64,000 nt of DNA from Toxonevra muliebris. Its lineage: Eukaryota; Arthropoda; Insecta; Diptera; Pallopteridae. This document shows positions 1 to 10,640 of this stretch, piece after piece. The stretch covers positions 37,785,989 to 37,849,988 of the forward strand of contig OY829326.1 in NCBI GenBank assembly GCA_963691655.1, written 5' to 3'. Below the pieces are notes generated by a model that searched no databases, was not told the DNA's origin, and worked only from the letters and a program-made list of their open reading frames with translations. Within the stretch, counting starts at the first letter, position 1, and each line of letters opens with the position of its first letter. The position numbers and the translations under genes are program-made.

Positions 1-917
1 CGTTGGTTCATTCATTCGCTGCTTCGCCGCATATAAAGTGCAGCTGCAAAATATAAAAAAAAGAAAAAAAATGAAAAATTACGATTGAGAACGCAGAAAA
101 GGTGAAAAATTTATGAAAATTGGAAAAATGTGGTAAAAATAAAGTATGTGCGAGTCGGGGCTTTGTGTATGTGTTTGTAAGTGAGTTGCAATATTCGCAT
201 ACTGTGTGGCATACTGCAAAAAGAAATAGTAGCAAGTAGCGAAGGTTAGTTTCTCTTTTTGATATTTTTATTTGTTGTTCGAGATAAAATTTAAAATTTT
301 CGATGAATTTTTGATGGCAAGTGAACAAATTGTTTAACTAAAACTATTTACATATATAAGTATTCCTATGTGTTGTTAAAGTAAGAGCTGAAAGAATTCA
401 TTGACTTTCCTGATCAAATTTTATTACTAATTTTAAAATTGATTGAAAAACAGAAAAACTAAAAAAAGAGAAAAGAGGATTAAAAATGCAAGAAACGCAA
501 GCAAGTAAAACTTGGGGAAAGTTTTTTAATTTAAAAACTAAAATTAAAGTGAAGTAATTGAATGTGAAAAAGTTCGTTATTCATAAGCGGAATGCTTTAT
601 TTAAATATTTTGTTCGCGAACAAAAATCAATTAAATAAAGTGTTATTCTGAATACTAATATAAAATCAATTTCTGTATTAAATTCAAAATATTCAGATTG
701 AACTCTATTCCTGTTTGTAGGGTTTTCTGAATATGTATATATAAACTTTGCTTTCTACTCTAATAAATTATAATTTAAGCATAAAAGCATAAACTCCATT
801 ATTGCCTATGTATGTCCTCGAACTCTTTTTGCTTCTAATTATTCCTCATGGCACATGCAAACGCTTATCAATTCTCTTAATTTTTATTGGTGTTTTTGTT
901 TTGTATTTTTCCTATAG
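1..917 (+). other. sif: intron of sif (3' end only)
   Basis: This is AT-rich non-coding sequence ending in a plausible 3' splice site, CCTATAG at 911-917, directly before the first recognisable sif exon. Short open frames exist on both strands but have low-complexity, Phe- and Leu-rich translations and no family signature. I see no promoter or RNA gene that I can support. Confidence 0.7.
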
Positions 918-1069
918 CTCATCACGCACCGAACCACCAGATCTAGTTGGCATAATGCGTGTCACTGACGACATGATTGATTCATTGGTGTGTCCACCGC
1001 CGCCATCGGATCCACCAGTAATGAGTGAGGAAATGATATCGGGCTTAATCGTACCAGCGCCAGGATGGA
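918..1069 (+). CDS. sif: still life (sif) exon: linker between PDZ and DH domains
   Basis: This is the first sif exon inside the window. Base 918 completes a codon begun in the upstream exon. Translation from 919 reads [18 protein letters not shown] and then [20 protein letters not shown], which I recognise as the SIF segment between the PDZ and DH domains. SIF is a Rac guanine-nucleotide exchange factor of the TIAM family that acts at synapses and remodels actin. The exon is bounded by CCTATAG upstream and a perfect GTAAGT donor at 1070. It ends after one base of a codon (A), which joins the next exon to make Asn. The linker is Pro-rich with no enzymatic motif. The PDZ, Ras-binding and N-terminal PH domains must lie upstream of the window. 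Confidence 0.93.
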
Positions 1070-1534
1070 GTAAGTATCCATTTACATATTCAGATACAAA
1101 CACGTATACACGCACGCATACATGAAAAATAACAATATTCACTAAATAGATTAAAATTATGTCAAATGTCAATGAGAATGATATGTCTGCATGTCCAGCT
1201 AGTTTGAATATGGCATTGCTTTAAATATCTACGTTTGATAGCAAATTGCACATGAAATGTGTAGAATAGTATACAGCAACAAAAAAGCGATTGTAAATCC
1301 AATTATAAAATGAGTTGAGAAATAAATTTAAAAATACACAAAAAGGGAGAGAACGGGGAGGGGAGACTTCATAAGAGGTCGCAAAATAGGACACAAATTC
1401 AAAGTTTATTTTAAATTATTTTCGGTTAATATTATTTTAGATATTAAGCATTCTTCAACATTATTTCTTTTTATAGTTATTATAAAATATCTATAATTTT
1501 TTGCGAGAAGGCACTCCTCATTGAAATGTTCCAA

Positions 1535-1990
1535 CGAAAAAAGGAGAAGAAAAGTCATTTGGGAATAAGAAGGAGGGAAAGAAGTAAGTCATCAAAGTGT
1601 TGAAGGAGAAAAGGAAGTCAAAATTAAAGCATTAAAAGTGGTAGGACGAGAGTCAAGAAGGGGGGCGAGAGAAAATTAAGAATTGTGGCAGGAAGGAAAG
1701 CACGAAAGGAGACAGAAAGGGCAGAAAGGAAAAAGTCAGAAAGGTAAACGGAGAAGAAGCATAAAAGAAAGCAAGAAAAGAGGCAGCAAAAGAAGCAGAT
1801 AGTGAGAGAAAGTAAAAGAAAGAGAGATGTAGAGAGAGAGTGCCAAAAATAGAGGTAAGAAAGGAAGCAGAAATGGAGACATTAAAGATGGCAGGAAGAG
1901 AGGTAGAAGAGAGGCGGGAAGGTAAGCGATAAAGCAGTCAAAACAGAGACAAGAAAGAAATCAGTAAGGGAAGCGGAAAGAGTGGCAGGA
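1535..1990 (+). repeat. polypurine (A/G) tract, interrupted by a transposon
   Basis: Roughly 450 bases are almost entirely A and G on the + strand, with irregular repetition of GGCAGGAAG- and GGCAGAAAGG-like units. The same kind of sequence resumes at 2494-2640, directly after the TTAA-flanked element at 1997-2489, so one tract was split by that insertion. Such tracts can form triplex DNA. No function is claimed. Confidence 0.8.
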
Positions 1991-1996
1991 ATTTAA

Positions 1997-2489
1997 CCCT
2001 TTCGTTGATTTTGTACAATATATTGGACAATCGCTTTTATCCCATTCATTCAACAGAGGACAAACTTTGACAGCAAATAAACAGTTTTTAAATTACAAAA
2101 CCTACTATTAAATACTTTTATGTTTTTGAATTACCGATTATTAGAGCTTATGCTATTTTTAAAAGCTTTTTTCTTTGAAGTCTTGTCAAAAATGCAATGT
2201 GCAAAAATTTATCATCAAAACTGATGGCATTATTTAAAATAAAAAATTAATAATTCTTTGCTAAGTGAAAATATTACTTTCCAAGTATGTTCATAAAAGA
2301 TAAAAGAATATAAAAATGTAAAAATTGAAGAAAAAGCGTTAACGGATTTTTGTCTAAAGCTTCAGGAGTATAATTGTTCAACCTTTAATAGAGGTCAAAC
2401 GAGGATATGTAGAGGCTTGAAACCTGTTTATGTTAGTTGTTGAAGTCTTAAGTAATCATGAATTTCATTAAAAAAAAGAACTGAAAGGG
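1997..2489. mobile_element. TTAA-flanked piggyBac-like non-autonomous element (493 bp)
   Basis: The element is flanked on both sides by TTAA (1993-1996 and 2490-2493), the target of piggyBac transposases. Its ends are inverted: CCCTTTCGTT on the left and the complement of AACTGAAAGGG on the right. It carries no open reading frame of note. It sits inside a polypurine tract whose two halves would be joined by its removal, which supports a true insertion. A diverged relative lies at 28104. Confidence 0.72.
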
Positions 2490-3889
2490 TTAATCAAAAA
2501 GAAATGCAGAAAGGGGACAGAAATGAAGATAGAGAGTGATTCAAAAATTGAAGCCAAAAACAGGAGGGAAGAGGAGGGGCGAGGGTGAGTAGGAGAAGAA
2601 AGTGATTGTAGGAGAAAAAGGTAGAGAAAAAGCGATGATAAATGAAAAACATTTTATTAAAACTTTTTTTACATAAACTTTGAAAAAAAGAAAAAGATTT
2701 AATAATGAATTTTTTCCCCCAAAAACATTTGTATCGAAATTTCGGGCATTGAATTTTATCGCGCTAAATTTATTTGAAAAGCCCAGATAATACATTGAAA
2801 CTGGCAACAATATTAAATTGATGTAACTGAACTTTTGGGTTAGGTCAAAAATCACTTTGCTCGGTTTTAAATCGAATTCGGCAAGAAAACGGTTGAACCA
2901 TTTTAAAAACAAAAAATTTTAAGAACTTAGAAAGAAAAAATGCTCTAATTACTTTTTTATTTGGGTTTCCATATAATATTTCAATATTTCTAAAAAGTAG
3001 CCACTTTTTTTAATCAAGCCTTTTAAGACAAGTGCCTGTTCCCCACTTTAAATAACTTTTCTGATAGGAATTTACAGCAGAAAAATAAATTTAATCTTCT
3101 TTGTAAGAAGTATATGGATATTTGAGCTACTAAATATGAAAGATCGCACTTTTTCACTTCATACCAAATTTCCTACCATCGACAACTTCGCCTAAAGTAT
3201 ATAAAATTTTATGAAACAAACGAAAAATATTAAAGCTTTGATTTGAAATGCTTTGAGTCTAAATACGATGTAAAGTAAATTTTTAGGTAATTTTCAAACT
3301 GGAATCCACATAGGAGAACAAAATCTCACAAAGTATTAATTTTTTTTTTTTTTTTTTTTTGTGAATTACTTTAACTTTTCCTCGAGCAATTTAGTTTTTA
3401 GGCTATTTTTTATAAAATAGAAAATTTCGGCTATCGTTTAGGTCAAACCTTAAGAAAAACCTGAAATTCGAGTTAAGATTCGATTTGGTCCAACCAGATT
3501 TATATTCGTATCTTAAAAACATTTTAAGATGAAGACCTCAAAATTTTCACCTTTTCTTTAACAGTTCTATAAAACTATAACATATAACAGATATGCAATT
3601 TTTTCTCTACCAATTTTAAATTCAAAATAATAAGTGGAATCAAGACATGCTATTTTTATTTGGTACACAGAATTTATGAAGCTTGCTAAACAAATTCAAT
3701 CTAATTCTTTATTTATCTATATTAGTTTTTAATTTATTGAAGCATAGCAAATCAATTAGTATGTACATATATGTTAGTTTATCTTTGTCATATATCGTTT
3801 TCAGAGAATTTTTTCAAGGTTGTTAGCCTTCAAAGAAAACAGATTTATATTTAAAAAATTGAACGAAAAAAACACGGAATAAATATCTG

Positions 3890-5044
3890 CACTCAAAAAA
3901 CTGCGGAGTAAATACCACAATTTTTATTTTACAGGAGCTATATTAAGAATATAAATTCTTATAGTAGCTGATAATAAAAAAGTTATACCAACTTCGTAAA
4001 ATGTTGATTCAACCCTCAAAAGAGTTTATTTAACCACTTGAAATTCTTAAACTAAATGTAAAAAGAGTTAGTTGAACTCCGACTAGGAGTTGAATCAATT
4101 CCGCAAAATGTTACCCCAACCTTCAAAAGAGTACAATAAACCATGTGAAATTCTTCAGGCAACATTGAAAATATTCTAGTTTAGTTTAACTCAGACTAGA
4201 ATATTGTCTCAATCCTTGAAAGACTTCGATTAACAATTAAAATTCTTGAACCAAAATTAAAAAAAAGTTCGATTTTTATGTTTTTATTAGTTTTTTATTA
4301 ATTTATTAGATAAATATATGATATTTACAGATATTTTAGTATAAAAAAATATAATAAATATCTAAAGACATATATTACAGATGTAATTGTACTTGTGTAG
4401 TACACATCGTCCATATTATAGAGTTACAAAAAGAAGTTATTTACACCAAGTTTGACAGGAATTAAAAGTTGTTTTGTCTTTCACAATGAGCTACAAAATT
4501 CACAATGAAAATATTCCCATTCTTCTCTCCATACATTAGGAAAAAAAAAATACAATTGATTCCTTTAAGAGTTAATCTTACATTTTGGAAAAGTTGATTT
4601 ATTTTAAACTTTGTTTCGGAGTACAGTTGACTCCGTTCAGAGTTAATCTTACATTTTGGGAAAAGTTGAATTATATGAAACTCTGTTTCGGAGTACAGTT
4701 GACTCCGTTTTGAGTTAATAGTAGATGTTCATAAAACTTTCGAAAATGAGTTATATTTACTCAGAAAAAAGTTGATTAATTTACCTTTTCCATGGTTATA
4801 TTAACCATTTTCAGAGTTAATCGAACACATATTGGTTAAAACTGCAGAATTAATTTGAAATTGCCTTCAGAGTCATTTTGACACTGACAAAAAGTTATAA
4901 ACACAAAAAGAGTTGGATTAACTCAAAAAAAAACTTCAAACAACTCTTTTCGCTGTTGGTTGCATAAAAGTAGTATTAACCCCACAAAAGTTATATTAAT
5001 TCACAAAAAATGTTGTATTAACTCCGCATATTTTTTTGGGTGTG
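3890..5044. mobile_element. inverted-repeat element (MITE-like) with internal repeats, about 1.15 kb
   Basis: The left end (CACTCAAAAAACTGCGGAGT) matches, imperfectly, the complement of the right end (ACTCCGCATATTTTTTTGGG then TGTG). The interior repeats short AGTTGA / ACTC modules and contains a clear tandem duplication of about 71 bp (4571-4641 and 4642-4713), each with CGGAGTACAGTTGACTCCG, a palindrome. There is no coding potential. The target-site duplication is unclear, so the superfamily is not assigned. Confidence 0.6.
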
Positions 5045-5940
5045 CATAAGGGTATATATAAAGAAGAAGTCGTCGCTAATAATTTTTATTTGACTTCATA
5101 TAAATTATAAAAAAAAAAGTAATCCAATAATTCAAAGATGCTATCTCTACTATAAGCTGTGGCTAATTTGTATTGAAATCATCATTTGAGAAAATGGGGA
5201 TTAAATCGGGAACTGTTCTACAATTGGCAAAAGCTATCCTAAATTGTTCGAGCTCTGAGAAGTATTAACATTTTAAAACCAATCCCAAAAACTACTTAGT
5301 CATAAGTCGATTAATAGACACAGATAAAATAATTTGCAGTAATGATAGCGCATTTTAAATGACCAAATTACTTCTAAAAAATCATCTTCTTCCCAAGAAC
5401 TTGAAATTCGTTTCTGCGTTTATTTCTGTTTCTTTGCTGATTATTCTTCTTCTCAGATCTCTTTTGTAATACACTTCTCTTATAAGTTGGAGATGCCTTT
5501 TGTATTGGTTTTCCACCTCAATTAGACCTCTTCACTAGTAAAGCATGCTGTACCAAACCAACTTTATCCAGTAGAGTACTAAGTGATGTACTTCGTACCT
5601 CTGAAATAATAATATTTTTGGATTTGATCCAATGTAATGCTTTTTGTTTAGTTTATATTCAGAGCACGGTGACTACAAATAAATGATAAGTAAACTCAAC
5701 TGGCGATTTGCCTCCATGAAAAATTTCCGATTTTCCCTATCGCGCTATGACCAAATTTAATAAACACTGCGAAAAAACTTTCAGTAAAATGGAATATAAG
5801 ATTCATATGTATACAATAAAAGCACTTACCTGAAGTCAAATTTGCTTACAGCCAAATAGAAAACTGAGATCGCAAAGCAACAATTCAAGCTAAAAAGGTG
5901 TAAAGATATTAAGTACAAGGACATAAAATAAAGAGTTTAA

Positions 5941-6202
5941 CCTGGCGTCAATGAACATAACTTTTGTTACACCGTCAATGAACTGGGTGTATGACACCCG
6001 AGAAACAATAAGTCCTTAAAATAAAACTAGAGTTTTTTTAAGGTTTTTTTTTTTAATTTCGTAAGAAATATTTTAAGTGCAAACAAAAAATAATATAAAA
6101 TATTCTCTTCTTCTTAAATATAGTTTTTTTTTTAACAAACAGATAAGATCAACAAAATTTACCTAAAAGCACTGCACAGCTCGGATGTTCATTTACGCCG
6201 GG
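5941..6202. mobile_element. TTAA-flanked piggyBac-like MITE (262 bp)
   Basis: TTAA occurs at 5937-5940 and 6203-6206. The 18-bp terminal inverted repeats are CCTGGCGTCAATGAACAT at the left and, on the complementary strand, CCCGGCGTAAATGAACAT at the right (16 of 18 identical). This is the organisation of piggyBac-type elements (TTAA target, CCY start). It is too short for a transposase, so it is non-autonomous. Confidence 0.85.
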
Positions 6203-6333
6203 TTAAGAAAAATGGGTTTAAATAAGACTCTTTTGATTATGCTTTCCTTGGAAACCCAAACCGATAGATTTTAAATTTTTTAACATCTTTTCCAAATGTT
6301 TTCAAAAAGAGATTTTAATTTTATTCTGAAGTT

Positions 6334-6664
6334 AAGAGGGTTTAATAATTTCTGGCTTACCCAAAAAAATAAAGTTATCAGATGTAAAAAAATTTAAAAT
6401 GTTTTACGCCACATCATTCATGATCAAATTTATTTAACACAGTATTTTAGAAGTTACTATAAGTTAAAGACAACTAAATGTTGAAAATATGCATTTTTGT
6501 TGAACTTTACCTATTTTCCCATAATTTTTCTGTTACAAAAGTTTGGCCAGCTGTAGTCTCTACATTTCTATATCAAGTTTATTATTTTATCTAGAAGAAT
6601 TTCTCATTTCAAATGAAAATTAATTAAGTTTGCTATTTTTTGTTGATTCTCAAAAGCACCTTCC
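6334..6664 (-). repeat. dispersed repeat, copy in minus orientation
   Basis: About 330 bases match the reverse complement of 14361-14668. Shared landmarks are ACAGTATTTTAGAAGTTA, a stretch around CAAAAGTTTGGCCAGCTGTAG and the end CTCAAAAGCACCTT. The copies have diverged by many substitutions and small gaps. No open frame is shared, so it is probably an old non-autonomous DNA element. Confidence 0.65.
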
Positions 6665-7226
6665 AAAAAGATATGTTTGTTCATCTGGCCATTCAGTCAA
6701 GTGAAATACTTAAGAATATTAAGTCAATATATATATAGAAATGTTAAGCAGTGATTACTTTCGGAGAAAAATTTATAAATGCATTTTTGACTAATTTTCA
6801 AAGTTGCTGTACTCAAGCGAGCACAATGGTAGTAAATGAATTAAGGTAACTTAACTTTATTTATACAAGCATAGGTTTATGCAACAGCATCTTTTTTTTT
6901 CTGTAATAAGAAAAACATATGTGTATAGATGCAAGCATATACTACTTATATACATATATATTTTTGTAGAAGTATGTACATATGTATGTGTACGATTGTT
7001 AGCAATTAGTGGCCACTTGTTTGTAGCATTTGTTTCTAGTGGTCATGCAACATGGTATTTCAATTGTTTTTGTTGTTGTGTTAGTAATTAGTTTAGCAGT
7101 AGTAGCTATAACAGTAAAAACAACGAAAGGGAAAACAGCTGCAACAGCGACATCAGCAATAACAACAACTCTACTTGCTTAAACTCATTCGTGTGCTTAT
7201 TGCACTCTACATAAATACATATACCG

Positions 7227-7258
<32 letters not shown>

Positions 7259-9129
7259 TCACACGCATTTAACTACATCCAATATATCACTTCCACTTCT
7301 ATTCTCTACAGTACTTCACTACTTACATAAGTATAGGTATTCATATACTTGAATATTTATACATACATGCACATACAGACACACACATACAGAGAGATAC
7401 ATACATACATTCATGGTAAGCTTAAGAATCATAATGTTAATATAATTGATTCTTGTAGCGTTCACCGCTGCACCACTTGCCATTAGTTGCAGCTCAATGA
7501 TTTTTTGTTACAAATGTATTTTTAAATATAATATTTCCTCTTGCAGCTGAAAATTCGTAATACTGCTAACTGATTAGCTTAAATTTTCATTAGAACTTGC
7601 CAACATTTTGCACTTTCCACTTTAAAAACATATCCGTGCCATAAGTTTCAGTGAATTTTATATAAATCTCTCTTGATTTACAATTGCAACATGTGATCGC
7701 ATGTAATGACTACATAAAATGTTCAAGCTTAAAAGTGCATTTGAGGCAAGCAAATAATTTACACGCGCACACACACACAAACTTACACAGATGCACGCCG
7801 AGATATGTTGTGTATATGCGTGTATGTGTGCTTAAACTTACAAACAAATATATGCATACATTTTTAATGGTAACGAAATGAACACATATAGTTAGTTGTT
7901 GCTTGTTTTGTTTTAGTTTCAAAACGGCAACGAAAAATAAATGCTAACATATTAGTTCTTTACAAAAACAGCAACAAAAAACAACACAAAAAAACAACTG
8001 CAACAACAAATATACCATATGTACAATGTACATTGTACATACCTACATAAATAAATATGTTATAGTAATTATTGCTACCAGATTTATATTTATATACACA
8101 CATACATAAGCAAATACAAATAAAAGCATTTATACCCTCATAGAAGTCATAAGAATAAAAAATATACATATTCATACATACTATATATATTTATTTATGA
8201 ATGTGTGTATCATACACATGTATTATGTATATGTATATACTTGTATGTGTGTGCATTTGGTATCACTGATTTTTCTTGTGCCTGCAATTTTTGTAAGTAT
8301 GTATTTTATTGTTGTTGTTCTTTTATTTCATGTGTATGAGTGTGTATATATTTATGAACAAATGCGTGTTATTTATATGCGTGCTCACACAGTAACAGTA
8401 AAAACTTCCCAGCAGCAAATGTGGACAGCTAGCTGGTAATCGCAATGAGAATCTATATCGAATAAAAAATATAAGCAATGTTCGATTATTTTGAGGTTGT
8501 AGCAATGATTTCTTTTTTTTTACATAGGCGCGTTACTTTTGAGTTATGAATACATTATTCAGTTTACTTCTATATATTACACTCAGTACTGGGTAGTAAT
8601 AATTGCTGTAGAAATTGAATTCCTCCTCAATTCTAATTGTTTTTTTTTTTTTGTCAATTACATTCTTAGGAATTAGTAATTAACACTTCCAATTCCTCAG
8701 TTATGGAACTTGAAAAATGTTGAATTTAATTACTGAGTTGCAATTTGTAATTTAAAATATTTAATTCCTCAAAGATATTGAAAAAGTGCCTGAAAACTTA
8801 GGGATTGCCTTTCGCTTGTGTAATCAACCACTTTTGTGGAATTAAATTCCGAAGAGATTGGAATATATTCGTGAAATTAACCAATTACTTTTTGATTGTG
8901 TGCAGGGCCCTATAACGTGTAGAGCAGGAAAAATATTACTACAACAACGAAATCATGCAACTATAATTTACTTATTTGAATTCAAATCAAAAGTAATTAA
9001 TTACAGTTTTGGAATTCAATTCCATAAAAGTAATTGATTTGCTCAAGGCAAGAAAATTTCATCAGTTTTCAAGTAATTTTTCAATTCCTTTGAAGAACTG
9101 CATATTCAGTAAACCGAGTGATCAATTGA

Positions 9130-9640
9130 ACGAATTATCGTGAAATTCGAGCAAAACGATTCGGTTGCCGGTCGAGCAGTCCCTGTACGATGTCGCAACA
9201 CGCGGTTAGGCGAGAATATTGCTGCTGTTGCTGAAAGTGTGGCTGAAGACCCAAACCTCTTTATTCCTCGTCGTGCTCAAGGAGTTGGCATTTCTGTGAC
9301 CTCAACTTGACCTCAATGGGATGACATGAACCTGAACAACATATGGTTCCAACACGACGGAGCAACGTGTCGCACAGCGGGTGTTATATTTGAGTTGTTG
9401 CAAGAAAATTTCGTGGAACGCATTATTTCCAGAAGAGGTAATGTGGAATGACAGCCACAAACGTGCGATTTAATGCTGCCAACAAACCAACAACAATTGA
9501 CCAACTGGAGAACAATATCATTCTAACGATTGGGGACACCCAGACCGACTTATGCAACAGTCATACAAAATTGGACCTCTCGGATGGAGTCCTGCAAACA
9601 AAATTGCGGAAGCCATTTGGATGATATTAATTATAGCCAC
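9130..9640 (+). pseudogene. mariner-type transposase relic, internally deleted
   Basis: Pieces of a Tc1/mariner-superfamily transposase are readable on the + strand with frameshifts. A helix-turn-helix segment (GENIAAVAESVAEDPNLF) is followed, after loss of the middle, by NIWFQHDGATCRTAGVIFEL, which carries the second catalytic Asp (HDGA). A C-terminal piece, VIQNWTSRMESCKQNCGSHL, comes last. A second element begins at about 9641. It is clearly inactive. Confidence 0.75.
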
Positions 9641-10640
9641 AGTCTTTTCAACAAAAGCGTGTATGGCCTAAGACCATCAAAAAATACCCCAATCAAAAAA
9701 TCGCACATTATTTTTAAACATTTTTTGTCCAATGCGCTGACATATCAATATACTATACTGTCCAGTTACCAAAATTTTGAGTAATTTCGCGGTAACGCGA
9801 GGTCATATTATCTCTAGCTTTTCGACGTACGATTACGCCATATTGACTTAATCTGTCTTTTCAATTGGGCAATGTTATTAGCATCTGTAGATTGAGAGGC
9901 GCTGTCCAAAATTCTTATCCAGTTTTCTTCTTTTCACTTACTGCGCAAGCGACTTTGATATTTAGGGTCCTGCCCTCTTAGAGCACTCAATTTCGATTTT
10001 TTTCCCCCAAAGCAGTTATTGGCAGAAGATAAGAGTCTATGCTGGTATAAATGGATTACTTACTGGATACCCAAATTTCTCGTAAACATGATTATCCTGT
10101 CAAAATTCTGTTTTCAAAAGCATCCCCAAACATGAGCTTTTCCTGGATGCTTAACTTATCTCAAAACCAACTTATGTACTGCCCTTAATATACAAGGCAC
10201 GTTTTATGGTACCTACCGCCCATAAAAAAGATTCGTTTATAAAGGCCACATCGCTCCAATCATTATTCATAACTTCGACAGCCCACTCCTACCATTTTTT
10301 TGTTTGTTTAGCCGTCAGTAAGGATTTGGTTATGGTATTCAATTTGGAATTCATTTAAACGACTTTGGATTATACTAAGCGATATATTAATGACCTCCAG
10401 CGCCAGTTTTTGTTGGGCTGCTTTAAATGTAATGGTAGAATTGGCTTCAAAAACTCATGCTGTGACCGAATCCTACTGCTGTGATGTTCCTCTAGAAGCA
10501 CAATGATTTGGTAAATCGTAAACATTCTGGTTTTTAAAAAAAAGTTGGATCCATTTCTTTACGAATGCCTTCAACTTCTCAAAATTTTTGCAGCACCTTC
10601 CTAGGACATTTTAAATTCGTTTAGATGTGAGCAAAGAATA
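9641..10640 (-). pseudogene. Tc1-like element relic, copy A
   Basis: On the minus strand, fragments of a Tc1-type transposase survive with many stops: WSDVAFINESFF (around the first catalytic Asp), a GKAHVWGCFSK-like block, and near 9.9 kb a decayed counterpart of the WPSQSPDANPIENVW block. The end at about 9641 starts CAGTCTTTTC, typical of Tc1 termini. Positions 9641-10190 match the reverse complement of a second copy at 34005-34607. Confidence 0.65.

Noticed and set aside
8..328. 106-codon open frame on the minus strand at the window start
   Set aside because: Phe/Leu/His-rich translation of AT-rich DNA, no family motif, no splice or start support.
2541..2912. 123-codon minus frame
   Set aside because: Its start is in the polypurine tract and the composition is Phe/Leu/Ser; nothing recognisable.
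8579..8905. Possible MITE with AATTCC-rich interior
   Set aside because: The ends (ACACTCAGTACTGGGTAG and the complement of TACTTTTTGATTGTGTG) match only loosely and no target duplication was found.
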